Assembly (NCBI GenBank): GCA_945872365.1
Contig: CAMBZJ010000031.1
Span: 1-34,267, forward strand
Direction of reading: 5' to 3'
Source of the DNA: Klebsiella pneumoniae
GTDB taxonomy: Bacteria > Desulfobacterota > Binatia > UBA12015
Length of the DNA stretch: 34,267 nucleotides
How positions within the stretch are numbered: the stretch's first letter is position 1; each line of letters opens with the position of its first letter. This document shows, piece after piece, positions 15,665 to 27,232 of the stretch. The notes under the pieces are model-generated. The model was not told where the DNA came from. It was given only the letters and a program-made list of their open reading frames with translations, and ran no database searches. A program made the position numbers and the translations under genes.

Positions 15665-16987
15665 TCAGCGCTCGATCCCCAGCGCCTTCTGGATCCGGCC
15701 CTTGAGCTTCGGTGTCACCATGGCCGAGACCGTCGTGCCCCTCCCGTCGATTTTCTCCTCGACGACCACTCCCTCGCGGTGAAGCTGGGCGAGGACCTCG
15801 CCGCGCGAGAACGGGATGCGGAACCGGACCTTTTCGGTGCGATCGACGAGGTGGTCGTCGATCGCCCGCAAGAGGTTGGCCGTGCCCCGGCCGGAGCGTG
15901 CCGAGACGACGATCGCGCCGGCGCGCGTGGCCTCCCGTTCGATCGCCGCCGCCGCCGCAGGCTCCAGGCGGTCGACCTTGTTCAGGACGAGGATGGTCGG
16001 CAGCTCATGGGCGCCGATCTCCTCCAGCACGCCCTCGACGACGTGCTGATGGGTCTCGTAGGCCGGATTCGAGACGTCGATCACGTGGAGCAGCAGGTCG
16101 GCCTGGGCGACTTCGTCGAGCGTGCTCTTGAAGGCCTCGACGAGTTGGTGCGGTAGCTTGTGGATGAAGCCGACGGTGTCGGAGAGCAGCGCCATACCGC
16201 CGCGCTTCAAGTCGATCCGCCGGACCGTCGGGTCGAGCGTCGCGAACAGGCGGTCGTCGATCAGCACGTCGGCCCCCGTGAGCCGCTTCATGAGCGTCGA
16301 CTTGCCCGCGTTCGTGTAGCCGACGAGAGCGACAGCCGGGAAGGGCACGTCGGCGCGCTCCCGACGGTGGAGCTCCCGCGTTCGCGAGACCTCGACCAGG
16401 CGCTTCTTGAGCATCGTCACCCGCTCGCGGAGTCGTCGGCGGTCGGACTCGAGCTGCGATTCGCCGGGGCCGCGCGTTCCCACGCCGCCGCCACCGAGCC
16501 GCGAGAGGTGCGTCCAGTGCCCAGTCAGTCTCGGCAGCAGATATTCGAGCTGCGCGAGTTCGACCTGCAACTGTCCGGCGACGCTGTGCGCCCTCTGCGC
16601 GAAGATGTCGAGGATGATCTGGCTGCGGTCGAGCACCTTCACCACGGGCTCGTTGCCCGGCCCGAGGCCGATCATCTTCTCCAGGTTGCGCTGCTGCCCC
16701 GGGGAGAGCGGGTCGTCGAAGACCACGACGTCGGCGCAGTGTTCCTGGACCAGCGCCCGGACCTCTTCCGCCTTGCCTGCGCCGATGAACGTCCGCACGT
16801 CGGGGACGGCTCGTCGCTGTGAGGTTCGTGCAACCACGCCCACCCCCGCCGTGTCGCAGAGCCGCTCCAACTCATCGAGCGATTCGTCGACGTCCGGTCC
16901 GGACCGAGAGCCACGCCCCAGTTCCAGCGCGACGAGCACGGCGGTCTCAGGACCGCGTCGGACCGCAACCGTCTTCTTGCGACTCAC
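15665..16987 (-). CDS. hflX: HflX GTPase, ribosome-splitting/rescue factor
   Basis: Cytosolic GTPase that binds the 50S ribosomal subunit and splits or rescues stalled ribosomes under stress. The N-terminal HflX domain is clear (FIGAGKAEEV, VVFDDPLSPGQQRNLE). The glycine-rich linker GGGGVGTRGPGESQLE precedes the G domain. G1 is GYTNAGKST at 223-231, G3 DTVGF, G4 NKVD. The C-terminal extension is present, so the 440-aa chain is full length. Two in-frame GTG codons lie at 16993 and 16987; the second is preferred because GGAGG lies 5 nt before it and overlaps the first. The dnaE stop is 16 bp upstream. Confidence 0.94.
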   Translation of the reverse strand: MSRKKTVAVRRGPETAVLVALELGRGSRSGPDVDESLDELERLCDTAGVGVVARTSQRRAVPDVRTFIGAGKAEEVRALVQEHCADVVVFDDPLSPGQQRNLEKMIGLGPGNEPVVKVLDRSQIILDIFAQRAHSVAGQLQVELAQLEYLLPRLTGHWTHLSRLGGGGVGTRGPGESQLESDRRRLRERVTMLKKRLVEVSRTRELHRRERADVPFPAVALVGYTNAGKSTLMKRLTGADVLIDDRLFATLDPTVRRIDLKRGGMALLSDTVGFIHKLPHQLVEAFKSTLDEVAQADLLLHVIDVSNPAYETHQHVVEGVLEEIGAHELPTILVLNKVDRLEPAAAAAIEREATRAGAIVVSARSGRGTANLLRAIDDHLVDRTEKVRFRIPFSRGEVLAQLHREGVVVEEKIDGRGTTVSAMVTPKLKGRIQKALGIER

Positions 16988-17003
16988 CGTCACCTCCGAT
17001 GCC

Positions 17004-20000
17004 TCACGAGATGAAGCGGGCTTCGGCGCCCGCGACCCGTTCCGCGAGCGCCGTGATCAGTTCATGGGTCGCCGCTACCGGGTGCTTGCCCAGAGCGATC
17101 CGGGTCTCGTACTGCTCCCGCACGACGTGGACGTAGGCCGGGCATGGCCCGCGGAAGCGCGCGAGAGTCTGCCCGAGCAGCAGGAGATCGTCGCGGGTCA
17201 CGCGCTGGCCGTCGAGCAGGATCTGCACCTCGCGCACGGTACGGGCACGCGCCTCGTCGAGTTTCACGACTTCGTCGGCGATGATCTGGCAGCGCTCCTC
17301 GGACACCTCGAGCTTGCCCGTAAGGCAGAGCGGATCCTGTCCGACGAGCAACGCCTCGTTCTTGCGGAAGCACTCCGGCCAGGCGACCACTTCGACGATC
17401 CCGTGTCGATCCTCCAGGAAGAAGGTCGCGTAGCGATCCCCCTTCTTGCTGTTCTTCAGCTTCAGGTTCTGCACCACGCCGGCCACGGTGACCTTCTGCT
17501 GGGACGGGAGGCTGCGGAGCGCGTTCGTGTGGCAGGTGACGAGTCTCTCCAACTGCCGGGCAAAGCGGTCGAGGGGATGGGCCGTGATGAAGAAGCCGAG
17601 CGTCTCCTTCTCCGCCACGAGGAGCTCCTGTTGGCTCCAACCCACCGTCTGGCCGAAGACGAAGCGCTCGGGGCCGCCCCCCGCACCGCCGAACAGGCTG
17701 TGCTGGTCGACCTCGGTGGCGATCTTGCCCGCCCAGCGGACGAGGTCGTCGAGCGCCGAGATCAGGTTGCCGCGATCCTGGCCGGTCGAGTCGAAGGCAC
17801 CGCACTTGGCGAGGCTTTCCAGTACCCGTCGGTTCACGTGAGCGGAGCGGATGCGGCGAACGAAATCGTCGAGTCCGAGAAAGGGCCCTTCCCGATCGCG
17901 ACTCTCGAGGATCGCCTCGATCGCCTTCGCGCCGACGCCCTTCACGCCTCCAAGCCCGAAGCGGATCTTGCGCTCTTCGCCGGAGAGCACGACCGTGAAG
18001 TCTTCGCGACTTTCATTCACGTCGGGCGGGAGGACCGGGATCTTGCGCTCGCGGGCCTCGGCGATGTTCTTGTGCGTCCGGTCCGCGTCGTCCATTTCCA
18101 GCGTCATGAGCGCCGCGATGAACTCCTCGGGGTAGTGCGCCTTGAGCCAGGCCGTCTGGTAGGAGATCAGCGCGTAAGCCGCTGCGTGCGACTTGTTGAA
18201 GCCGTAGCCGGCAAAGGTCTCCATCTGGTCGAAGACGTCGCCGCCGACCTTCTCGGCGATGCCTTTCTTCGCCGCCCCCTCGACGAAGCGCGAGCGCTCC
18301 TGGGCCATGACGACCTTGTCTTTCTTGCCCATCGCGCGTCGAAGGTTGTCGGCGTCTCCGAGCGAGTAGCCGCCCATGACCTGCGCCGCCTTCATGACCT
18401 GCTCCTGGTAGACCATGATGCCGTAGGTCTCGCGCAGGATCGGCTCGAGCAGCGCATGCGGATAGACGGTCTCCTCACGGCCGTGCTTGCGCTGGATGAA
18501 ACGCTCGACCATTCCCGAGTCGAGCGGGCCAGGACGGTAGAGGGCGTTGATCGCGACGATGTCCTCGAAGCAGTTCGGCTTGAGGCGCGTGACGAGTTCA
18601 CGCATGCCGCTCGATTCCATCTGAAAGATACCGACCGTCTCGCCGCGCGAGAGCAGCTTGTAGGTCTTCTTGTCGTCGAGGGCGAGAGACGCGACGTCGA
18701 CCTCGACTCCCCGCCCCACGCGAATGCGCCGAACCACGTTCTGGATGAGCGTGAGGTTCTTCAGGCCGAGGAAGTCGAACTTGATCAGTCCCACCTTCTC
18801 GACGTCGCCGCCCGAGAACTGGGTGAGGACCGCGCCCTCCTTGTCGACACAGAGCGGAACCGTCTCGACCAGCGGCTTCGGCGCGATCACGATCCCTGCC
18901 GCGTGCTTGGAGTGGTGACGCATGAGGCCTTCGAGCTTGAGCGCGTAGTCGAAGAGCTTCGCCTCGCGCTCCCCGCGGTCGCGCACCTCCCGCAGCTTCG
19001 GCTCCATTTCTAGAGCCTTCTCGAGCTTGAACTCGACGCCTTGGCGGGCCGTCGGATAGAGCTTCGCGAGGCGGTCGGTATCGGCAAAGGTGAAGTCGAG
19101 TACGCGGCCCACGTCCTTCAGTGCCGCCTTTCCCTTGAGCGTTCCGAAGGTGATGATCTGTGCGACGCGGTCGTCGCCGTACTTTTGTCGAACGTATTCG
19201 ATGACCTCGTCCCGACGCTCGAAGCAGAAGTCGACGTCGATGTCGGGCATCGACTTGCGCTCCGGGTTGAGGAAGCGCTCGAAGAGCAGGCCGTGGCGGA
19301 TCGGGTCGAGATCGGTGATCCGCAGCACCCAGGCGACCAGACTCCCGGCGGCCGATCCGCGACCGGGCCCGACCGGAATACCCTTGCGCTTGGCCCAGTT
19401 GATGAAGTCCGAGACGATCAGGAAGTAGCCCGCGAACCCCATCCGGTGGATCACCGCGAGTTCGTCGCGAAGCCGGTCGCGGTAGGCGGTCGCCCGCCCT
19501 TCGTTCCACGCCTTGCGCTCGCGATCGGCGATCACGGCCAGTCGCTCCTCGAGGCCGGTGGCCGCCTCCTGGTCGAGCGTCTCCTCGAGCGTACGACCCT
19601 CCTCCACCTCGAAATTGGGGAACTGGTACTGGCCGAAGCTCATCTTGAAGTCGCAGCGACGTGCCACGTCCACCGTGTTGTCGATGGCCTGCGGAAACTC
19701 GGCGAAGGCCGCGCGCATCTCCTCCGGCGACTTGACGAAGAGCTGATCGGTCCCGAATTTCCAGCGCTTCGGGTCGGAGAAGGTCTTTCCGGTCTGGATG
19801 CAGAGCAGTGCCTCGTGAGCCTCCGAGTCGCGGCTTTCGAGGTAGTGGCAATCGTTGGTCGCGATGAGCGGAAGGCCCAGGTCGCGGGCGAGCGAGACGA
19901 GTTCGCGGTTGGCCGCGACCTGCTCGGGGAGGTGGTTGTCCTGGATCTCGACGTAGTAGCGATCGCCGGCGAAGATGCCGGCGAAGTCCGCCGCCACCTC

Positions 20001-20480
20001 GCGGGCGCGCTTCGTGTCGCCGCGCGAGATCGCCTGGTTCACCTCGCTCGCGAGGCAACCGGAGAGGCAGAAGAGGCCCTCGTTGAGTTCGCGCAGGAGT
20101 TCCTTGTCGATGCGGGGCTTGTAGTAGAAGCCCTCGCGATAGCCCGACGTGACCAGCCTGCAGAGGTTGCGATAGCCGACCTCGTTCTGCGCGAGCAGGA
20201 TCAGGTGGAAGTTCCCGCCCGCCTCGGGATCGTCGGCGCGGGCCGAAGTCTTGTCGAAGCGTGAGCGGGGCGCGACGTAGACTTCGCAGCCGATGATCGG
20301 CTGTAGGCCGGCTTCCTCGGCCTTCTTGTAGAAGTCGACCGCCCCGAACATGTTGCCGTGGTCGGTCATGGCGACCGCCGGCATACCGAGCGCGGCCACG
20401 CGCGGCATGAGTTCCTTGACCTTGTTCGCCCCGTCGAGGAGCGAGTACTGGGTGTGCAGATGCAGGTGCACGAAACTCAA
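17004..20480 (-). CDS. dnaE: DNA polymerase III alpha subunit
   Basis: Main replicative DNA polymerase (C family), 1158 aa, of DnaE1 type. The N-terminal PHP domain starts FVHLHLHTQYSLLDG with His7 and His9 and continues MTDHGNMFGA, so its metal motifs look largely intact. Catalytic aspartates lie in PDIDVDF at 412-418 (Asp413, Asp415). The HHSKHAAGIVI and GYGFNKSHAAAY motifs of the palm/fingers are present, as is the internal clamp-binding motif QHSLF (926-930). The OB domain (KVTVAGVVQ) and a C-terminal tau-binding-type region follow. The only start matching the family N-terminus is a TTG at 20480; a purine-rich stretch (AGAGGGGG) lies upstream. It sits in a leftward run guaB-guaA-dnaE-hflX-pgsA-like. 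Confidence 0.96.
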   Translation of the reverse strand: MSFVHLHLHTQYSLLDGANKVKELMPRVAALGMPAVAMTDHGNMFGAVDFYKKAEEAGLQPIIGCEVYVAPRSRFDKTSARADDPEAGGNFHLILLAQNEVGYRNLCRLVTSGYREGFYYKPRIDKELLRELNEGLFCLSGCLASEVNQAISRGDTKRAREVAADFAGIFAGDRYYVEIQDNHLPEQVAANRELVSLARDLGLPLIATNDCHYLESRDSEAHEALLCIQTGKTFSDPKRWKFGTDQLFVKSPEEMRAAFAEFPQAIDNTVDVARRCDFKMSFGQYQFPNFEVEEGRTLEETLDQEAATGLEERLAVIADRERKAWNEGRATAYRDRLRDELAVIHRMGFAGYFLIVSDFINWAKRKGIPVGPGRGSAAGSLVAWVLRITDLDPIRHGLLFERFLNPERKSMPDIDVDFCFERRDEVIEYVRQKYGDDRVAQIITFGTLKGKAALKDVGRVLDFTFADTDRLAKLYPTARQGVEFKLEKALEMEPKLREVRDRGEREAKLFDYALKLEGLMRHHSKHAAGIVIAPKPLVETVPLCVDKEGAVLTQFSGGDVEKVGLIKFDFLGLKNLTLIQNVVRRIRVGRGVEVDVASLALDDKKTYKLLSRGETVGIFQMESSGMRELVTRLKPNCFEDIVAINALYRPGPLDSGMVERFIQRKHGREETVYPHALLEPILRETYGIMVYQEQVMKAAQVMGGYSLGDADNLRRAMGKKDKVVMAQERSRFVEGAAKKGIAEKVGGDVFDQMETFAGYGFNKSHAAAYALISYQTAWLKAHYPEEFIAALMTLEMDDADRTHKNIAEARERKIPVLPPDVNESREDFTVVLSGEERKIRFGLGGVKGVGAKAIEAILESRDREGPFLGLDDFVRRIRSAHVNRRVLESLAKCGAFDSTGQDRGNLISALDDLVRWAGKIATEVDQHSLFGGAGGGPERFVFGQTVGWSQQELLVAEKETLGFFITAHPLDRFARQLERLVTCHTNALRSLPSQQKVTVAGVVQNLKLKNSKKGDRYATFFLEDRHGIVEVVAWPECFRKNEALLVGQDPLCLTGKLEVSEERCQIIADEVVKLDEARARTVREVQILLDGQRVTRDDLLLLGQTLARFRGPCPAYVHVVREQYETRIALGKHPVAATHELITALAERVAGAEARFIS

Positions 20481-20538
20481 GTTGCCGCCCCCTCTTCCCT
20501 TCCTGCCATCCGGCCGTCCGGGAACCGCTCGACCCGCC

Positions 20539-22068
20539 TCACTCCCACTCGATCGTCGCCGGCGGCTTCGACGAGATGTCGTACACCACCCGGTTCACCC
20601 CGCGCACTTCGTTGGTCACCCGCCGTCCGATCGTCTCGAGCGTCTCGTGCGAGAGGCGGGCCCAGTCGGCCGTCATGCCATCGACGCTCTCGACCGCACG
20701 CACCGCGATGACGCGGTCGTAGGTCCGCTCGTCGCCCTGCACGCCGACGGTGTGGATCGGCAGTAGCACGCCGAAGCCCTGCCAGAGCCGCTTGCCCTCG
20801 GGGGCGGCGGCGAGGACCTCGCGAACGACCGCGTCGGCGGCGCGAAGCAATTCGGCGCGATCCGGGGTGACCTCGCCGAGGATGCGCACCGCGAGGCCCG
20901 GCCCCGGGAACGGCTCACGCTCGATCAGTTCGGCGGGGAGACCGAGTTGGCGACCGACGCGGCGCACCTCGTCCTTGAAGAGTTCCCGAAGCGGCTCGAC
21001 CAGTTTCAGCTTCATCCGCTCGGGCAGACCGCCGACGTTATGGTGCGTCTTGATCGTGGCGGAGGGGCCGCGCACCGAGACCGACTCGATGACGTCGGGA
21101 TAGAGGGTGCCCTGCGCGAGCCAGCGCACGTCCTCGAGCTTCGCGGCCTCCTCCTCGAAGACCTCGACGAAGAGGTTGCCGATCCGCTTGCGCTTGACCT
21201 CGGGGTCGACGACGCCGTCGAGGGCGGCGAAGAAGCGGGTCGCCGCATCGACGACGCGTATGTCGAGCCCGAGCGGCCGCAGCGACTCCTCGACCATGCG
21301 GCGGTCGCCCGCGCGCAGCAGGCCGTTGTCGACGAAGATGCAGGTGACCCGGGGGCCGAGGGCGCGATGCAGCAGGGCCGCGGCGACCGTCGAGTCCACG
21401 CCGCCGGAGAGCGCGCAGAGCACCCGACCCTCGGGCGCGAGCGCACGCAGGCGCTCGATCGTCGAGTCGACGAAGGACGCGGCCGTCCAGTCCGGCTTCA
21501 CCTTGCAGACCTGAAAGAGGAAGTTCGCGAACATTTCGGCGCCGCGCTCCGAATGCACCACCTCGGGATGGAACTGTACGCCGAAGAGCCGATGGGTGGG
21601 ATCGCGAAAGGCCTGGATCGGAGCGTTGGGGCTCCGCGCGAGCAGCGTCCAGCCGTCGGGCAGGCTCTCCATGCGGTCCCCGTGCGACATCCAGACGGTC
21701 GTCTCCTCGCCGGCGGTGAAGCCGTGGAACAGGTCGCTCGAATCGAGCACCGTGACCGCGGTCCGTCCGTACTCGCGGCGATCGGCCTTGCCGACGTCGG
21801 CCCCGGCTTCGCGGTTCAGAATGCCCATGCCGTAACAGATGCCGAGGACCGGGACGCCGAGTTCGAGGATCCCCGCGGCGAGTTTCGGCGCGCCGGGCAC
21901 GTAGACGCTCGCCGGACCGCCGGAGAGGATGATCCCCGCGGGCTTGCGATCGGCGACGGCCTCGACCGAGGCCGTGCATGGGAGGATCTCGCAGTACACG
22001 CTGGCCTCGCGCACGCGGCGCGCGATCAACTGCGTGTACTGGCTTCCGAAGTCGAGGATGATGATCAT
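20539..22068 (-). CDS. guaA: GMP synthase (glutamine-hydrolysing)
   Basis: Converts XMP to GMP using ATP and glutamine, the last step of guanine nucleotide synthesis. The class I amidotransferase domain covers about 1-190 with the nucleophile Cys78 in GICYGM and the His-Glu pair in FGVQFHPEVVHSE. The ATP-pyrophosphatase domain has the PP-loop LSGGVDST, and the dimerisation domain ends properly in KPPATIEWE. At 509 aa it is full length. The GICYGM motif is followed by GILNREAGADVG where most members have a Q-containing stretch and GG; this is a mild departure. It follows guaB by 72 bp, with a hairpin in the gap. Confidence 0.96.
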   Translation of the reverse strand: MIIILDFGSQYTQLIARRVREASVYCEILPCTASVEAVADRKPAGIILSGGPASVYVPGAPKLAAGILELGVPVLGICYGMGILNREAGADVGKADRREYGRTAVTVLDSSDLFHGFTAGEETTVWMSHGDRMESLPDGWTLLARSPNAPIQAFRDPTHRLFGVQFHPEVVHSERGAEMFANFLFQVCKVKPDWTAASFVDSTIERLRALAPEGRVLCALSGGVDSTVAAALLHRALGPRVTCIFVDNGLLRAGDRRMVEESLRPLGLDIRVVDAATRFFAALDGVVDPEVKRKRIGNLFVEVFEEEAAKLEDVRWLAQGTLYPDVIESVSVRGPSATIKTHHNVGGLPERMKLKLVEPLRELFKDEVRRVGRQLGLPAELIEREPFPGPGLAVRILGEVTPDRAELLRAADAVVREVLAAAPEGKRLWQGFGVLLPIHTVGVQGDERTYDRVIAVRAVESVDGMTADWARLSHETLETIGRRVTNEVRGVNRVVYDISSKPPATIEWE

Positions 22069-22088
22069 GCGTCGATTGCCCCGCGTCG

Positions 22089-22114
22089 GGTCCCGGGCCG
22101 ACGATCTCGGGACC
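22089..22114 (-). terminator. Hairpin in the guaB-guaA gap
   Basis: A perfect 7-bp stem (GGTCCCG/CGGGACC) with a 12-nt loop lies 26 bp past the guaB stop and 20 nt before the guaA ATG. It could attenuate or stabilise the guaB transcript; there is no U-run. Confidence 0.4.
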
Positions 22115-22140
22115 GTCGTTCTCCCGACCCCTCGGCCGCG

Positions 22141-24311
<2,171 letters not shown>

Positions 24312-24322
24312 AGTGGCGGTGT

Positions 24323-24357
24323 CCGATGCACCGCGCGTCCCCCGCGCGCTGCATCGG
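24323..24357. terminator. Strong bidirectional hairpin terminator
   Basis: CCGATGCA (24323-24330) pairs with TGCATCGG (24350-24357). After one mismatch, CGCGCG pairs with CGCGCG around a 5-nt TCCCC loop: 14 paired bases in all. It lies between the convergent gamma-carbonic anhydrase and lipase-like genes, 12 and 22 bp from their stop codons. Confidence 0.6.
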
Positions 24358-24378
24358 CCGGCCCGTGGTGGCCGCGGC

Positions 24379-26433
24379 TCACTTGGGCGTGACGCAGGGT
24401 TGGCCGTTGCACACGTCGGCGATTCCGCCGTCGGGCGCGAGGAACTCCGAGACCAGGAGAAGCACTTCGGGCACCCTCCCGCCGGCGCCGTGCGGGTCGT
24501 CGCCCGCGCGCGGCGGCAGGTTCACGTCGGGCGGCGCCGGTGCATCGAAGTCCCACGCCACCACCCCGGAGCCTGGGAACGGGTAGGAGGGGATCGCAGG
24601 CAAGCCGTAGTACGGTTCGACCGAGGTCGACCGGCCCGGCCGAAGCGCCGGCTGCCGGACGCTGATTCCCATGGTGCGGGCCGCCGTCTCGGTACCGATA
24701 TTCGCGACCTGATGGTCGCCGAAAGCCTCGAAGTAGACGATCTCGTGGTGCGGGGTGTTCGGATATTCGTCGGACACCATGTGCTGTAGGTAGCCGTTGG
24801 CCTCGCCACGGTCCCAGAGTATCTGGGCGATCGCGAGCAGGAAGGACTGTTCGAGTGGGTCCGGATAGGCCGCGTTCTCGATCGCCGCGAACTCGTCGAA
24901 GTCCACGCTGCGCGGGATGAGCAGGCTGTAGTTGGACGCCCCCACGGCGAGTACGCTCCGCGTGAACTCCTGAGCGATCGCGGTGGTCGCGCCGCCGAGG
25001 ATCCCGCCCTGGCTCGCGCCGAGGAAGTAGAGGTCGCCTGCGAAGGGGTTCGTGCCGTCGCTCTGGAAGGCCGGATCGCTGCCGAAGCCGTCGCGATGGA
25101 TCATCAGGCGGCCGAGGAAGAGGAAGTTCAGGTGTCCCTGCTGCAGGCGGTCGGCGAGGGTGTGGAAGGTCGAGAGGTCGGCGATGATCTTCGCGGCATT
25201 GGGGACGTCCTCGCCGGCCATGCCGATCCAGTCGGTCGCGCAAGAAATGATGTTCACGAGCGCCGCGCTGCCACCCGTACCGACGACCTGCGAGGCGGTC
25301 CCGAGGAGCCCGTGGCCGTAGAGGAAGGCACGGGCCGGGTTCGCCGACGTCGCACTCGACGGCACCGTGCAGACGAAGTTCGCCGTCTGCGTCCCGTTGC
25401 GCTGCGGCAGGCCGTCGATGCCCGGCCCGTAGTTGAAACCGTTGCCCGGCTTGCCGTCACCCGTCAGGTAGCGCGGCACCTCGAAGGTGCCCGAAACCAC
25501 CCGCACGAGCGCGCTCGCCTGCGACGTGCCGGTGACCCGGAAGGCAGGTGAAGCGGACCCCAAAGCGGCGAACGCGTCGTCGCGGACGTGGAGCAATCGC
25601 TCGGAGAGCGAGCGCTGGCTCGCGACGGTAAAGTCCCATGCCAGATAGAGATCGGTGCGGCTGACACCCGCGCGTTCCAGGTCAGCGAAGATCCGCTCCA
25701 TGGCGGGACGGCGCTCCTCGATCGCGTCGGCATCGGTGCGGAGCTGGTCGCGATAGGCTCGGAAGACGTCCGACGGGGGGATCGTCGCGCCGGTGGCATC
25801 GACTAGTCGCCGCAGCGCCACCACGTGGCGGTGGCCTTCCCGGAGGTTGCGCGCGGGGTGGATCAGCAGTCCTCGCCGGGCGTCGTCGTTCGAATGGGCA
25901 TCGAGTTCGGCCCACGACAGCACCCGCTCGCCCGTGTCCGCATCGAGGACGAGGACGTTTGCGTCGGCCTCGAGCGAGCGTGCGAGATCGGTGATCGGCG
26001 GCAGGTTCGACTTCTTCGGGTCGAGCCCGGGGACGAACGTGGTCATCTGCGAGCCAGGACTGAAGCCGTCGTTCCTGTTCCACTCGGTCGGGTCGATGTG
26101 GACGCCCCGGGAGTTCGCCGGGAGCGTCGTCGCGGCGAAGGCGACGCGCAAACCGGTGTCCGTCGCGGCATCCGCCACGGTGAAGCGGTCGCTCGGGAAG
26201 GGCAGCACGCAGAGAGACTGGTCGAGGATCTCGCAGTTCTGCGGATCGACCAGATCCACGCGCAGCGGCGGCGCGCTGCTCGTGTCGCCACAGGCGGCGA
26301 AGAGCCATGCCAAGGGCAGCGCCCATAGCAGCGCCGGGCGACATACGATGGGTCGGCCGGCTCCGGGATGATGCGCGGCGGTGACGGGGGTGACGGGGGT
26401 GACGGGGTTCGGGGTGCGCATGGGCCGGACCAT
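24379..26433 (-). CDS. Large lipoprotein, probable alpha/beta-hydrolase lipase (VolA-like, 684 aa)
   Basis: Predicted surface or periplasmic lipoprotein. A hydrophobic stretch (residues 34-47) ends in the lipobox FAAC with Cys48. Early in the mature chain, LCVLPFPSDRFT and the following HIDPTEW region resemble the N-terminal domain of bacterial virulence lipases such as VolA. In the hydrolase part, the FLYGHGLLG segment and the nucleophile elbow GASQGG (Gly-x-Ser-x-Gly) support an esterase/lipase reaction; a possible His in FGDHQV fits the triad. The n-region is unusually long and carries a 3x VTP repeat from a 9-bp DNA repeat. Two ATGs (26433, 26421) are equally plausible, with no clear Shine-Dalgarno. 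Substrate unknown. It lies 49 bp after the cyclophilin gene on the same strand. Confidence 0.75.
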   Translation of the reverse strand: MVRPMRTPNPVTPVTPVTAAHHPGAGRPIVCRPALLWALPLAWLFAACGDTSSAPPLRVDLVDPQNCEILDQSLCVLPFPSDRFTVADAATDTGLRVAFAATTLPANSRGVHIDPTEWNRNDGFSPGSQMTTFVPGLDPKKSNLPPITDLARSLEADANVLVLDADTGERVLSWAELDAHSNDDARRGLLIHPARNLREGHRHVVALRRLVDATGATIPPSDVFRAYRDQLRTDADAIEERRPAMERIFADLERAGVSRTDLYLAWDFTVASQRSLSERLLHVRDDAFAALGSASPAFRVTGTSQASALVRVVSGTFEVPRYLTGDGKPGNGFNYGPGIDGLPQRNGTQTANFVCTVPSSATSANPARAFLYGHGLLGTASQVVGTGGSAALVNIISCATDWIGMAGEDVPNAAKIIADLSTFHTLADRLQQGHLNFLFLGRLMIHRDGFGSDPAFQSDGTNPFAGDLYFLGASQGGILGGATTAIAQEFTRSVLAVGASNYSLLIPRSVDFDEFAAIENAAYPDPLEQSFLLAIAQILWDRGEANGYLQHMVSDEYPNTPHHEIVYFEAFGDHQVANIGTETAARTMGISVRQPALRPGRSTSVEPYYGLPAIPSYPFPGSGVVAWDFDAPAPPDVNLPPRAGDDPHGAGGRVPEVLLLVSEFLAPDGGIADVCNGQPCVTPK
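26381..26407. repeat. Three tandem copies of a 9-bp repeat (GTGACGGGG)
   Basis: Exact triplicate of a 9-bp unit inside the N-terminal coding part of the lipase-like lipoprotein, giving VTPVTPVT on the coding strand. The unit length keeps the frame, so copy-number change would alter only the length of the signal-peptide n-region. Confidence 0.7.
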
Positions 26434-26482
26434 AGGCCGGGCCCGCCACCCCTGGCAAGCGCGTTTCGCCCGGTCCCGGGTC

Positions 26483-27124
26483 CTATTTCTTCAAGCGCAC
26501 GCTTTCGATCATGACCGGCTTCTTGGGGGCGTCGGGCTGCGCACCGGAATCCCCCGTCGGCACGGCCTCGATCTTGCGGACCACGTCCATCCCCGAGATC
26601 ACCTTGCCGAAGACCGTATAGCCCCATCCGGTCGGGGTCTTGCCCTTGTGATCGAGGAAGACGTTGTCCTTGGTGTTCACGAAGAACTGGCAGGTGGCAC
26701 TGTCGACGACGTTGGTGCGCGCCATCGCGACCGTCCCGACGGTGTTCTTGAGCCCGTTGTCGGCCTCGTTCTTGATCGGGGGATTGGTCGGCTTCTGGTG
26801 CATGTCCGGGGTCATGCCGCCCCCCTGGATCATGAAGTCGCGGATGACGCGGTGGAAGATCGTGCCGTCGTAGTGCCCCGCCTGGACGTAGTCGAGGAAG
26901 TTCTTCACGGTGACCGGCGCCTTCTGCGGGTCGAGTTCCAGGTCGAAACTCCCGAGGCTGGTCTTCACCTCGACGACCGGGTTCTTGCCCGGCGTCGTCG
27001 CCTCGGCTGCCCCCTTCGCCTTGGCGGGGGCTGCGGTCGGCGTCGGCTCGGCTGCGCGGACGACGGACGTCGCGAGCAGGAGCGTTGACAGAAGCGTTGC
27101 GAGCCCGATCGTACGTGTCTTCAT
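26483..27124 (-). CDS. Periplasmic peptidyl-prolyl cis-trans isomerase, cyclophilin type (213 aa)
   Basis: Cyclophilin that accelerates proline isomerisation during folding of exported proteins. A signal peptide ([24 protein letters not shown], cleavage after Ala24) is followed by an Ala/Pro/Lys-rich spacer. The catalytic core is clear: FHRVI with Arg92 (90-94) and FMIQGGG (97-103), then a [10 protein letters not shown] stretch. C-terminal [15 protein letters not shown] is typical for PpiA/PpiB-type proteins. The ATG at 27124 has GAGGAGG upstream. A promoter match is directly upstream (27155-27183), and the lipase-like gene lies 49 bp downstream. Confidence 0.93.
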   Translation of the reverse strand: MKTRTIGLATLLSTLLLATSVVRAAEPTPTAAPAKAKGAAEATTPGKNPVVEVKTSLGSFDLELDPQKAPVTVKNFLDYVQAGHYDGTIFHRVIRDFMIQGGGMTPDMHQKPTNPPIKNEADNGLKNTVGTVAMARTNVVDSATCQFFVNTKDNVFLDHKGKTPTGWGYTVFGKVISGMDVVRKIEAVPTGDSGAQPDAPKKPVMIESVRLKK

Positions 27125-27154
27125 CTGCCCTCCTCGTGGCCTCGACCCGCCGGT

Positions 27155-27183
27155 TTCCTAGCCGCCGTCCCGGGGCCGGTCAA
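27155..27183 (-). promoter_or_regulatory. Sigma-70-like promoter of the cyclophilin gene
   Basis: On the minus strand TTGACC, exactly 17 bp and TAGGAA (matches 5/6 and 3/6). The expected start is about 24 nt before the ATG. Confidence 0.45.
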
Positions 27184-27232
27184 TCATTCGCAGGCCGGCG
27201 CGTCGTCACCCCTATCCCGCGCCACGACCCGG

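Noticed and set aside
16407-19013. Very long open frames on the strand opposite dnaE, guaA/guaB (20947-23796) and hsdM (121-1359)
   Set aside because: These are antisense shadows produced by the strong third-position GC bias of the real genes; their translations are Arg/Val/Glu-rich with no motifs, while the other strand encodes clear families.
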